This document shows positions 56,935 through 63,905 of a stretch of DNA of 64,000 nucleotides, piece by piece. Made by a program: the position numbers and the translations under genes. A model generated the notes under the pieces. It saw only the letters and a list, made by a program, of their open reading frames with translations, was not told the DNA's origin and made no database searches. Location: IMG/VR virus record IMGVR_UViG_3300050120_000152, positions 124,001 to 188,000 of that record, one strand, 5' to 3'. This DNA is from a virus. Each line of letters starts with the position of its first letter. Position 1 is the first letter of the stretch.

Positions 56935-57132
56935 ATGGAAAACGAAACCAAACTTGTGATGTGCGATGTGGGCAGCTGCCGTAATGAGTTGCCAATCGAA
57001 CAGATGAACAGTGAATCCAGCAATGGTGAAACATGGTATGCTTGCCCTGATTGTGTGGACAAGGTTCAGAACAGGTCTGGTTATTGTTCGCTCCAATGTC
57101 AATACACGGGATTCTGTGACGATAGTTGCTGA
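56935..57132 (+). CDS. Cys-rich zinc-binding protein (leaderless)
   Basis: 65 aa with ten Cys (CDVGSC, CPDC, CSLQCQYTGFCDDSC), probably two zinc sites. -10 TATAAT ends 7 nt before ATG, so the mRNA is likely leaderless. TTGACA at 56900. Confidence 0.7.
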   Translation: MENETKLVMCDVGSCRNELPIEQMNSESSNGETWYACPDCVDKVQNRSGYCSLQCQYTGFCDDSC

Positions 57133-57140
57133 AGTAATGA

Positions 57141-57352
57141 GTTAATAATGGCGAGTTCTCTGGTGCGAAACCTGTACCAACTAGCCTAGCTGTAGGGCCA
57201 TGCAGGGAATGACTGATCGGGTATGGTAACCCGAACATAGGATAAATGTTAAATAGAAACGGCAGAGTCTTGGGGATTCTGATACGCCTATTGAAGCATC
57301 CTTTAAAAGCATTGATCCCAACATACAGTCAGAGAATTCGACCATTATTAAC
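57141..57352 (+). ncRNA. Stem-closed RNA, about 210 nt
   Basis: A 20-bp stem with one bulged A closes it: GTTAATAATGG-CGAGTTCTC at 57141 pairs with GAGAATTCG-A-CCATTATTAAC at 57332. Inside are CGGGT-ATGGT-AACCCG and other pairings; no ORF. The transcript probably starts with the gene at 56935 or upstream. Confidence 0.7.
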
Positions 57353-57380
57353 TTGACAATACTGTTTCATGTTGTATAAT
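57353..57380 (+). promoter_or_regulatory. Sigma70-like promoter
   Basis: TTGACA, 16 nt, TATAAT, between two structured RNAs. Confidence 0.85.
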
Positions 57381-57384
57381 GTAT

Positions 57385-57660
57385 TACAACCCCAGAAACT
57401 TTCGGTGGATAATGGGGCAATAAACCGGGCTACTAAGCTGAGTGGTAATTGATAGATCAGGATAAACCTTGCCCTTTGGGCCTGACCGTTGGTTACGAAA
57501 CCGAATATTCACATAGTGAAGCATTCTTAAACGATACTTACACCTATACAAAACAGAACTGTAGGCGACAAGGATAAGCGTTTCCTATCACACGTATGGG
57601 ATTAGAATGTTAGGATAGCGCCTAGCACGTTTGGTAAGCTAGAATGCTTCACTATGTAAA
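57385..57660 (+). ncRNA. Stem-closed RNA with 17-bp perfect helix
   Basis: From the promoter at 57353 there is no ORF. ACATAGTGAAGCATTCT (57511) pairs perfectly with AGAATGCTTCACTATGT (57641), enclosing 113 nt with TAGGCG/CGCCTA and AAACG/CGTTT helices. An upstream hairpin CCCC...GGGG lies near 57393. Confidence 0.75.
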
Positions 57661-57666
57661 TAATGA

Positions 57667-57694
57667 TTGACAGTACCGTTCCAAGCTGTATAAT
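57667..57694 (+). promoter_or_regulatory. Promoter of the Lys tRNA
   Basis: TTGACA, 16 nt, TATAAT; the tRNA begins 10 nt downstream. Confidence 0.88.
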
Positions 57695-57703
57695 GTAATT
57701 CAT

Positions 57704-57809
57704 GGGTCGGTAGCTCAGTTGGTAGAGCAGGAGACTTATTCAAGTATCTTCAATGAGGATACTTCTATTAATCTCTTGGTCGCGGGTTCGAACCCCGCCC
57801 GACCCACCA
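57704..57809 (+). tRNA. tRNA-Lys(TTT) with 30-nt anticodon-loop insertion
   Basis: Full Lys cloverleaf very close to E. coli tRNA-Lys: acceptor GGGTCGG/CCGACCC with ACCA, D arm GCTCAGTTGGTAGAGC, anticodon stem GGAGA/TCTCT, T arm GCGGG-TTCGAAC-CCCGC. The loop (57737-57773) is 37 nt: a 7-nt bulge, a 7-bp hairpin AAGTATC...GATACTT, a 7-nt bulge. Removing 30 nt gives CTTTTAA, the standard Lys loop; another joint would give TAT (Ile). Confidence 0.9.
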
Positions 57810-57922
57810 TTTCAACCGGCTACAATGTACCTCTGCTGCAAGATACCTCTGCGTAAGCAAGTATGGCGCTTAATTTGCAAGTGTGGCGTGCTGGTCTCTA
57901 TTCCATCAACAATGAGGTTACC

Positions 57923-58183
57923 ATGAAAAAGCTGCTGATCTTCACCATCGTCGCATTTGCTACACTGACCACGCTGGTAGGCTGTACCGATGCGGAAAAG
58001 GCATCGTGGGGTGCGCTGGGTGATGCTGGGCATATCGTCTGCTACTCTGGCGGCAAGGTGATTTATGAGGGTGATTCTACGGGCAAGATCGCCACGGTGG
58101 ATCATTCCGATGGCTGGGAGTTCAAGGATGCAAACTCGGGCAAGTTTGTCCGCGTATCCGGTCAATGTCTCATCACGAACTGA
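57923..58183 (+). CDS. Lipoprotein
   Basis: 86 aa from MKKLLIFTIV. Lipobox LVGC with Cys near residue 20. The mature part has a second Cys pair (IVCYSGG...GQCLITN) that may form a disulfide. GAGGTTACC upstream. Envelope-located, role unknown. Confidence 0.78.
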   Translation: MKKLLIFTIVAFATLTTLVGCTDAEKASWGALGDAGHIVCYSGGKVIYEGDSTGKIATVDHSDGWEFKDANSGKFVRVSGQCLITN

Positions 58184-58347
58184 CAAGGTTTCATCCCTGA
58201 TACAACAACCGGGAATGTAAGGATACTATAATTTTCGGAATATGTCAAGATGCTCATACCATCCGCTGACGTAAGTTATCAGGACTTTTTGTGATATACC
58301 CTTGTGAAGCCGTGGTGTACTGGTTTAGGGTATATTGCAAAAAGGTG
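58184..58347 (+). ncRNA. Non-coding stretch with long hairpin
   Basis: ATATACCCT/AGGGTATAT (9 bp) at 58293-58335 encloses 24 nt. No ORF; function unknown. Confidence 0.4.
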
Positions 58348-58375
58348 TTGACAAGCTGCAATGGTGTTGTATAAT
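58348..58375 (+). promoter_or_regulatory. Promoter of the His-like tRNA
   Basis: TTGACA, 16 nt, TATAAT. Confidence 0.85.
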
Positions 58376-58419
58376 ACAATTACACAATCGAGAGCTTTAG
58401 CGGTAACAGAATCGACTGT

Positions 58420-58586
58420 GGGGATGTGCACGGAGCGGCAACGTGTTCACGTTGTGATGTGATAAGGATATAGGACAGTAGGATAACAGAATAAACCCTG
58501 ATTGATTCGCGAGTCAACATGAATAAACCTGTTAGAGTATTGTTACAATCTGAATCATATTGTGGGTTCGAATCCCACCATCCTCC
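58420..58586 (+). tRNA. tRNA-His(GTG)-like with about 95-nt insert
   Basis: Acceptor GGGGATG/CATCCTC, D arm CACG-GAGCGGCAA-CGTG, anticodon arm TCAC-GTTGTGAT-GTGA (GTG with one extra loop nucleotide), T arm GTGGG-TTCGAAT-CCCAC and C73, which fits histidine; G-1 is absent. About 95 nt with hairpins separate the anticodon arm from the T arm. No CCA. Followed by the second two-hairpin motif. Confidence 0.6.
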
Positions 58587-58592
58587 TCGCTA

Positions 58593-58651
58593 AAGGTAGC
58601 CATTCTGATGAATGGAGAAAATAACACGAGGCACATATGCGCGCCTACTCG
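58593..58651 (+). ncRNA. Two-hairpin RNA motif, copy 2
   Basis: AAGGTAG-CCATTC-TGAT-GAATGG-AGAAAATAACA, then CGAGGC...GCGCC-TACTCG. Matches 41633-41695 except in the loops. Both copies follow tRNA-like sequences under strong promoters. Confidence 0.78.
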
Positions 58652-58676
58652 ATTAACCATCATTTGGCAAAAAGAG

Positions 58677-58705
58677 TTGACAGCCTGCTGACGTTCCATT
58701 ATAAT
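58677..58705 (+). promoter_or_regulatory. Strong promoter, twin A
   Basis: TTGACAGCCTGCTGACGTTC then CATTATAAT; nearly identical to 58929-58957. Confidence 0.9.
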
Positions 58706-58733
58706 ACTTGCATCAACCAAGAGAACGCCATTA

Positions 58734-58943
58734 ATGTCTGATGAATCATTCCCCATTGGCACTCGCGTACAAACTGTTAAGTATGGTGCTGGAACTGTAG
58801 TTGACGAGGAAGTATGTCACGACATTTTTGGTGGTGTTCCTAGAGCAATTTCTACTGGTAGGCGTGGTGTTATGTTGGATAACCCTACCATATTGAGTCC
58901 TAGTCCAGCATATTTTTGGCAAAACGAGTTGACAGTCTGCTGA
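58734..58943 (+). CDS. Hypothetical protein
   Basis: 69 aa. MSDESFPIGTRVQTVKYGAGTVVDEEV...RGVMLDNP has the look of a small SH3-like barrel (GTRV...GxGTV...V.LD). Its 3' end overlaps the next promoter. Confidence 0.75.
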   Translation: MSDESFPIGTRVQTVKYGAGTVVDEEVCHDIFGGVPRAISTGRRGVMLDNPTILSPSPAYFWQNELTVC

Positions 58944-58957
58944 CGTTCCATTATAAT
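58929..58957 (+). promoter_or_regulatory. Strong promoter, twin B
   Basis: TTGACAGTCTGCTGACGTTC, then CATTATAATACTCCCATC; inside the end of the upstream gene. Confidence 0.9.
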
Positions 58958-58985
58958 ACTCCCATCATCACAAAGGGATAAGATC

Positions 58986-59291
58986 ATGGCTCGCATTTAT
59001 CATCCTGAAGTAGCTCGCGGTGGCAATAGCTATGCGCAAGTTGCGGCACCGAACGATGCTCGCTATATGGGTCTGTATCACTGGTGCGGATATTGGGCAC
59101 AGTGGGATAAGATCATCGGGGTGGATGGTATGTGGTGGATCGTGCAAGGTGTGGATGTAAATGGTGAGCCATTGGCTGGCTCAGATGGTCGAGTGCGCAA
59201 GCATTGCACCAGCATGGAAGCAAGCCATTTTGCTGATAAACCGTTTCAGGTTCGCAGTCGATATGGCAAGGATTCAATGCTTGACAGCTGA
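58986..59291 (+). CDS. Hypothetical protein
   Basis: 101 aa, Trp/Gly-rich, with HWCGYWAQWDKI and FQVRSRYGKDS. AAGGGATAAGATC before ATG. Unknown. Confidence 0.75.
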   Translation: MARIYHPEVARGGNSYAQVAAPNDARYMGLYHWCGYWAQWDKIIGVDGMWWIVQGVDVNGEPLAGSDGRVRKHCTSMEASHFADKPFQVRSRYGKDSMLDS

Positions 59292-59308
59292 TACAATTCT
59301 GTTATAAT
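59281..59308 (+). promoter_or_regulatory. Sigma70-like promoter
   Basis: TTGACA, 16 nt, TATAAT, inside the 3' end of 58986; leader ACTCCCATCATCAAGGGAAA. Confidence 0.88.
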
Positions 59309-59335
59309 ACTCCCATCATCAAGGGAAACGCCAAT

Positions 59336-59707
59336 ATGTCCGAACAGCAAGCCAATATCTGCACCGCCTTCAACATCATGGTACGGTATGCATTCCCTGA
59401 TTCTATGGTATATGCTCGCGTTGCCAACATTCTTGGCGAAACCATCGTCATCACATTCACTCAAAAAACCCAGTATTCAAACAACATCGCCGAAAATGAT
59501 CCCGCATTCATGAAGTTCCTTGTTCATGTTGGCAAAGATGGCTCCGCTGAAATTAACGCACCTGCCATGCATAGCAATGCTACCAAGGATGCAGGCGTAA
59601 AATTTCGCAAGATCAAAGCAGCCAGTGAAGGCGATGCTATGCAAAAGCTTGCACACTGGTTCATCAAAAACCATGATGGTATCATGGCCGCAAAGAATAA
59701 ATGGTAA
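59336..59707 (+). CDS. Hypothetical protein
   Basis: 123 aa, mixed alpha/beta with a C-terminal helix and WFIKNHDG. Unknown. Confidence 0.75.
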   Translation: MSEQQANICTAFNIMVRYAFPDSMVYARVANILGETIVITFTQKTQYSNNIAENDPAFMKFLVHVGKDGSAEINAPAMHSNATKDAGVKFRKIKAASEGDAMQKLAHWFIKNHDGIMAAKNKW

Positions 59708-59792
59708 AACGTCCATCGGGTGGAGTGAGTAGGTATTAACGGGTTATGCCGAATGTCGATCTTGCTTCACCTTTTTGTTGCGTAGGGTATTG

Positions 59793-59840
59793 TTCTCCAT
59801 CCGCCATACTATTTTACATTACATATAATACAATTGTCAA
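59793..59840 (-). promoter_or_regulatory. Repeated element, leftward copy
   Basis: - strand TTGACA, 17 nt, TAAAAT, then AGTATGGCGGATGGAGAA. Faces leftward, antisense to 59336. Confidence 0.7.
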
Positions 59841-59967
59841 CAAGTATTTCCGAAAAATGGTGAAATATATTGGTTGACGGCTAAGGTACAAAGGCGTAAT
59901 ATACACACATCGGCTAGGCAACCTAGCGATTAGAAAATCTTTCTTCCAAGCCAAAGAGGGTAATATC

Positions 59968-60804
59968 ATGAGTGGTCGTCTTGCAACCCGTATGCGCTCT
60001 TTTTCCACCATCCGCAGTAATGACAACAATCCACTGACCGTCGATCAGATGATGCGCGTAGCACCGTCTATTTTCGCAGTCGTGCCACATCATACGCGCA
60101 GCGAACGCTATGCCTATATTCCGACCAGTCAAGTACTGGCAGCATTGCAGCATGAAGGATTTCAGCCCTTCTCGGTTTCGCAGTCGCGTACCCGTATCGC
60201 AGATCGCCATGACTATACCCGTCATTTGATTCGTCTGCGTCATGTGAATGATATTTCCAATCCCGAAGCTGCGCACGAAATTGCAGTGTTGAATAGCCAT
60301 GATGGCACGTCATCCTATCAGATTCTTGGCGGCATGTTTCGCTATGTCTGCGCGAACGGTCTGGTCTGTGGAGACATTGAAAAGGATATTCGTATCCGTC
60401 ACAAAGGTAACATCATGGATGATGTTGTCGAGGGTGTTTACAGTGTTATGGAACGTCAAAAGGACGTGACTGCGCTTGTTGACAGCATGCGCAGCTTGAC
60501 ACTGGGTGTGGAGGAACGTATGATTCTGGCTGAAGGTGCGCTTGCCTTGCGGTTTGGTGAAGATGCCAGCCCGATCACTACGGCACAGGTATTGCAAGCT
60601 CGCCGCAATGAAGATGCTGGCAATAGCTTGTGGCAGGTGTTCAATCGGGTTCAGGAAAACGTGATTCAGGGTGGTATGGACGGTCGCGGCAAGACTGGCA
60701 AGATTCGTAAGGTTCGTGAAATCACGGGCATGGATCAGGATACGAAATTGAATCGCGCACTCTGGACGCTTACTGCAAAAATGGCTGAACTCAAGGCCGC
60801 ATGA
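59968..60804 (+). CDS. DUF932 family protein
   Basis: 278 aa. RYAYIPTSQVLAALQHEGFQPFSVSQSRTR, HLIRLRH, EIAVLNSHDGTSSYQILGGMFRYVCANGLVCGD are the features of DUF932, common on plasmids and phages (YfjQ-like). Its function is not established. Promoter near 59871 and terminator after it: a single-gene unit. Confidence 0.88.
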   Translation: MSGRLATRMRSFSTIRSNDNNPLTVDQMMRVAPSIFAVVPHHTRSERYAYIPTSQVLAALQHEGFQPFSVSQSRTRIADRHDYTRHLIRLRHVNDISNPEAAHEIAVLNSHDGTSSYQILGGMFRYVCANGLVCGDIEKDIRIRHKGNIMDDVVEGVYSVMERQKDVTALVDSMRSLTLGVEERMILAEGALALRFGEDASPITTAQVLQARRNEDAGNSLWQVFNRVQENVIQGGMDGRGKTGKIRKVREITGMDQDTKLNRALWTLTAKMAELKAA

Positions 60805-60812
60805 TTCATCAA

Positions 60813-60840
60813 GAAAAGCCCTTTTCAGGGCTTTTCTTTT
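60813..60840 (+). terminator. Rho-independent terminator
   Basis: AAAAGCCC-TTTTCA-GGGCTTTT plus CTTTT. Confidence 0.92.
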
Positions 60841-60888
60841 GTATTATACTTTGTTATAATAGCACTATCATTCTTGTACAGGGTTGCC

Positions 60889-61089
60889 ATGAACTTCGCT
60901 CCGCTCAGTCCTATCAATGAATCTAATACGCCAGCGTATAACATTCTGGTGCATTGTGTTGAATGCAGGCGATCAGTTACATATGCAACGGCTGTATTCA
61001 ATGATTGGAAAATCGACATTGATGGTATCCCATTCACTGCGATATACTGTCCGGTATGCTTTCACAAGCTCACGGCTGGAAAAGAATGA
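60889..61089 (+). CDS. Zinc-ribbon protein
   Basis: 66 aa from MNFAPLSPIN. CVEC...CPVC pairs (residues about 23 and 56) make a zinc ribbon. A 16-codon frame overlaps its stop (ATGA, ends 61135) and may be translated. Confidence 0.72.
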   Translation: MNFAPLSPINESNTPAYNILVHCVECRRSVTYATAVFNDWKIDIDGIPFTAIYCPVCFHKLTAGKE

Positions 61090-61127
61090 AGATGGAAACC
61101 TACCAGACGATCAAGAAAGTCAAGCAT

Positions 61128-61206
61128 AATCAATAGGGAGCTATAGGCTCCCATTCAGCTTACGTTCATAATGGATATGATAAAATAGGGTCGTGGATGG
61201 GGAACC
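61128..61206 (+). promoter_or_regulatory. Repeated element with hairpin prefix
   Basis: GGGAGCT-ATA-GGCTCCC hairpin, CAGCTTACGTTCATAATG, TAAAATAGGG-GTGGATGGG; second copy of the block at 52462. Confidence 0.75.
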
Positions 61207-61288
61207 AACCCTGCTAAGTATCGTAAAAATACTGCTTGCAATTCTGATTCACTGTGATAGAATAGAATCTCTGAACAGGATTACTACC

Positions 61289-61393
61289 ATGCCTCCTCAT
61301 AATGAACATCATTATTCATGGTCACCAGTTATTTTTCACTCAAAACATCGCAAAGCTCGTATCTATCGTGCTAAGCATAAAGTGCGTCGATGA
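61289..61393 (+). CDS. 34-aa basic peptide
   Basis: His- and Arg-rich, ending HRKARIYRAKHKVRR. Promoter TTGCAA/TAGAAT at 61235 and CAGGATTACTACC upstream. Similar in kind to the basic peptide at 53362. Confidence 0.6.
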   Translation: MPPHNEHHYSWSPVIFHSKHRKARIYRAKHKVRR

Positions 61394-61397
61394 ATTC

Positions 61398-61425
61398 TTG
61401 ACAAGCAGATAAGTTCTGTTATAAT
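61398..61425 (+). promoter_or_regulatory. Sigma70-like promoter
   Basis: TTGACA, 16 nt, TATAAT, then ACTCCCACACCAACCGAAAC leader. Confidence 0.88.
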
Positions 61426-61456
61426 ACTCCCACACCAACCGAAACGGAGAATTCCC

Positions 61457-61897
61457 ATGCTGTACTTTCTGATCAATGATGGTAAAATCCTGATCAATCA
61501 TGGCAAAGTGGTTGACGTGAAGGACGTTCACCAGACTGACAATGCATACCAGTCTCGTTGGGATTGGAATTCGTTTGCAGAAGTGCAGGCCATCGCAGAC
61601 AGCGCCAATGCGTTGAACAATGGCAATCACTATCTGGCGGTCGATGGTGGTGAATGGCTATCCCCGCGCTTTGATGTTACCATTGCTCCAAAGATTGGTG
61701 CCAAAGTATCATACGGCTTCAATGGCGACTATTACCCTGATGGCACCATCGTCAGCATGAGCGAGTCATTCAAGCGAGTTGTGACCTCTACTGGCAACGT
61801 GTACTATCGTCGCAAGCTGAGCGCATCATGGAAGCGTACAGGCGGAACATGGTCAATGGTACAGGGTCATATTGACGAACGTAATCCCAGCTTCTAA
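61457..61897 (+). CDS. Hypothetical protein
   Basis: 146 aa; CGGAGAATTCCC before ATG. Helix (FAEVQAIADSANALN) followed by a beta-rich part with KVSYGFNGDYYPDGTIVSMS, suggestive of an SH3-like barrel. Unknown. Confidence 0.78.
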   Translation: MLYFLINDGKILINHGKVVDVKDVHQTDNAYQSRWDWNSFAEVQAIADSANALNNGNHYLAVDGGEWLSPRFDVTIAPKIGAKVSYGFNGDYYPDGTIVSMSESFKRVVTSTGNVYYRRKLSASWKRTGGTWSMVQGHIDERNPSF

Positions 61898-61904
61898 CAC
61901 AATA

Positions 61905-61939
61905 AATCCCAGACTGGCAACGGTCTGGGATTTTCTTTT
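61905..61939 (+). terminator. Rho-independent terminator
   Basis: AATCCCAGAC-TGGCAAC-GGTCTGGGATT plus TTCTTTT. Confidence 0.93.
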
Positions 61940-61967
61940 GCATCATCAATAAAAATTTAACAGTATT

Positions 61968-62014
61968 ATCCCATCCTGCCATACTATTTTACATTACATA
62001 TAATGGATTGTCAA
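61968..62014 (-). promoter_or_regulatory. Repeated element, leftward copy
   Basis: - strand TTGACA, 17 nt, TAAAAT, then AGTATGGCAGGATGGGA. Leftward, just right of a terminator. Confidence 0.7.
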
Positions 62015-62090
62015 CTACTATATTTTAAGAATACTCCTTGCAAAGATTGCCCAAAAGGAATATAATGCATTACCAAAGAGGAAAATCGTC

Positions 62091-62249
62091 ATGATTACCA
62101 TTCGTCGGTTGCATATTTTTGCATTCATTCTGGGATTTGTGCAGATGTGGCATTTTGGTGATGCAGTGGGTTGTCCTACTGCTGATGATAAAATCTGGAA
62201 TGATGCATACGAAAATGGTGCTGACATAGCACAACGCTTGCACCATTGA
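62091..62249 (+). CDS. Small exported or membrane protein
   Basis: 52 aa with an N-terminal hydrophobic segment (LHIFAFILGFVQMWHF) and a short polar tail. Unknown. Confidence 0.65.
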   Translation: MITIRRLHIFAFILGFVQMWHFGDAVGCPTADDKIWNDAYENGADIAQRLHH

Positions 62250-62290
62250 TTCAATTCTGTTATAATACACGCATCAAAAGGAGATTCATC

Positions 62291-62452
62291 ATGCCGAATT
62301 TTGTAATCCAACATGAATTTGACTTTGAACCGACATATATTGTCAATAAAGATGATGAAGATCAATACATCAAACTCGATGTGAATATTCCGTGGAAAAA
62401 TCGGTTGACTGCTGCGGAAAAGATTGCCAAAATTCTTAATGAATTGGAGTAA
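62291..62452 (+). CDS. Hypothetical protein
   Basis: 53 aa from MPNFVIQHEF. TATAAT at 62260 and AAGGAGATTCATC before ATG. Acidic. Confidence 0.68.
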   Translation: MPNFVIQHEFDFEPTYIVNKDDEDQYIKLDVNIPWKNRLTAAEKIAKILNELE

Positions 62453-62457
62453 TAATC

Positions 62458-62628
62458 ATGGTCATTCAACTTGCCGAGTATTGTGACAAACGTGCTGAAC
62501 TGACGTTTGAAATCCTTGCAAACTCTGCTAACGGCATGTTGGAACCGCAGCGTAGCAGACTGGTGCGTATTCTCAAGCATTGTCAAAAGGTCAAACGGTT
62601 TCAGCGTAAACTGACAAAAGTTGCTTGA
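62458..62628 (+). CDS. Hypothetical basic helical protein
   Basis: 56 aa, ends HCQKVKRFQRKLTKVA, a basic helix. 5 nt after its neighbour. Confidence 0.68.
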   Translation: MVIQLAEYCDKRAELTFEILANSANGMLEPQRSRLVRILKHCQKVKRFQRKLTKVA

Positions 62629-62673
62629 CAATCTGAAATATTGTAGGATATAAATCAACCAAGGAACATTAGC

Positions 62674-62835
62674 ATGGACAACATTCTTCCCGAAATCAAG
62701 TATCGTGGATTGTCCTATACGCTGGACAAAGTTGAAAATGGTGTAGTATACTGGACTTGTCTCTATTCACGCCATACGGATCAATGTTCGGTGGATACGT
62801 GGAAGTCTGGCTCCCCCTATGAGGAACGCACCTGA
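62674..62835 (+). CDS. Hypothetical protein
   Basis: 53 aa; AAGGAACATTAGC before ATG; two Cys. Overlaps the next start (TGATG). Confidence 0.68.
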   Translation: MDNILPEIKYRGLSYTLDKVENGVVYWTCLYSRHTDQCSVDTWKSGSPYEERT

Positions 62836-63110
62836 TGAAGCCAAAGACCCTGATTTTCATGCTGCTGATGCTATGCATGGGCATAGCTCATGCGGCACAA
62901 TCACACGCATCCTTTTCCATATCGGTTATGGTTGTGGACGCATGTGATACGCATGTATCGAATAGTGGCAAGATTGTTGCGCAGTGTTCGGGAAAGAATA
63001 CCGCAGCGCAGCAGGTTATCACGGTCACACCACCAACACCTGAACAGCTGGCGATGTATGGTGTAAGCTATACATCACAGAATGTGAAAGTCGTTACAAT
63101 AACCTACTAA
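62835..63110 (+). CDS. Secreted protein
   Basis: 91 aa with a signal peptide (MKPKTLIFMLLMLCMGIAHA-A) and two Cys (DACDTHV, AQCSGK) in the mature part. Probably periplasmic. Confidence 0.75.
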   Translation: MKPKTLIFMLLMLCMGIAHAAQSHASFSISVMVVDACDTHVSNSGKIVAQCSGKNTAAQQVITVTPPTPEQLAMYGVSYTSQNVKVVTITY

Positions 63111-63172
63111 AAAGCTTGCTACTAGCATGTGACAATGTTATAATAATCCCATCATTCAAGGGAAACCCCATC

Positions 63173-63430
63173 ATGTCGAAAGCATACCGTTTTGAAGTGA
63201 TCCCCCATATGGTTTGGAAACATGCCCTTACTGGTGCACAGGCTTCTATCTATGGTGCGTCTCCGCAGGGTGATGATTGGTCTATTGTGGAAGATGGTTT
63301 TACCTTCCGTGACAATCGTTACAATACGGTGGGCAGCTATGGTGTTCGTGATCGGCGCACTGTCGAGGAAATCGAAGGATACCTTACCACGCAATATGGT
63401 TTCGATTGGCGCTTGCAGCATGCACAGTGA
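63173..63430 (+). CDS. Hypothetical protein
   Basis: 85 aa from MSKAYRFEVI; promoter TTGCTA/TATAAT and AAGGGAAACCCC leader. Beta-rich first half. Unknown. Confidence 0.7.
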   Translation: MSKAYRFEVIPHMVWKHALTGAQASIYGASPQGDDWSIVEDGFTFRDNRYNTVGSYGVRDRRTVEEIEGYLTTQYGFDWRLQHAQ

Positions 63431-63447
63431 TAGGGTATAATAATACC

Positions 63448-63663
63448 ATGAAAACACTCATTGCCATTCTGCTCTATCTAGTTCTCTTTGCTGTCATGGC
63501 TCAGAGTGGTATGATTACCTTCACTGGTAGAATTTTGGCAAGCAATGGCCCTAGCATCACGACACAATCTGTCGTAACATCCTCAAATATTCCGCTGGTG
63601 AGTTATGCACTGAGTCGTGTACAAGGTAGCTCAGTCCTCATCAAAACCATTACATATCAGTAA
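63448..63663 (+). CDS. Exported or membrane protein (leaderless)
   Basis: 71 aa with an N-terminal hydrophobic helix. TATAAT ends 7 nt before ATG, so a leaderless mRNA is likely. Confidence 0.68.
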   Translation: MKTLIAILLYLVLFAVMAQSGMITFTGRILASNGPSITTQSVVTSSNIPLVSYALSRVQGSSVLIKTITYQ

Positions 63664-63789
63664 AGCTAAAGTCTTGTGCGAGCCTACCTCTTAAAGGATA
63701 GGACAAAGGTGAATTAACACCTGACGGCTACTCAATGCCGTGCTATCTCCAAAGGGTAGCAGCCTGAATTAACAGGTCGCCATCCATTG

Positions 63790-63836
63790 CTTCCCATCCA
63801 CATCCCTATTTTACATTACATATAATACAATTGTCA
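63790..63836 (-). promoter_or_regulatory. Repeated element, leftward copy
   Basis: - strand TTGACA, 17 nt, TAAAAT, AGGGATGTGGATGGGAAGCA. The region 63664-63905 holds no gene that I can support. Confidence 0.75.
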
Positions 63837-63905
63837 ATAGATATTATAATAAAATAGTTCTTGCATTACGGTACATACTTGTTTATAATGGCTCATCATT
63901 TAATC

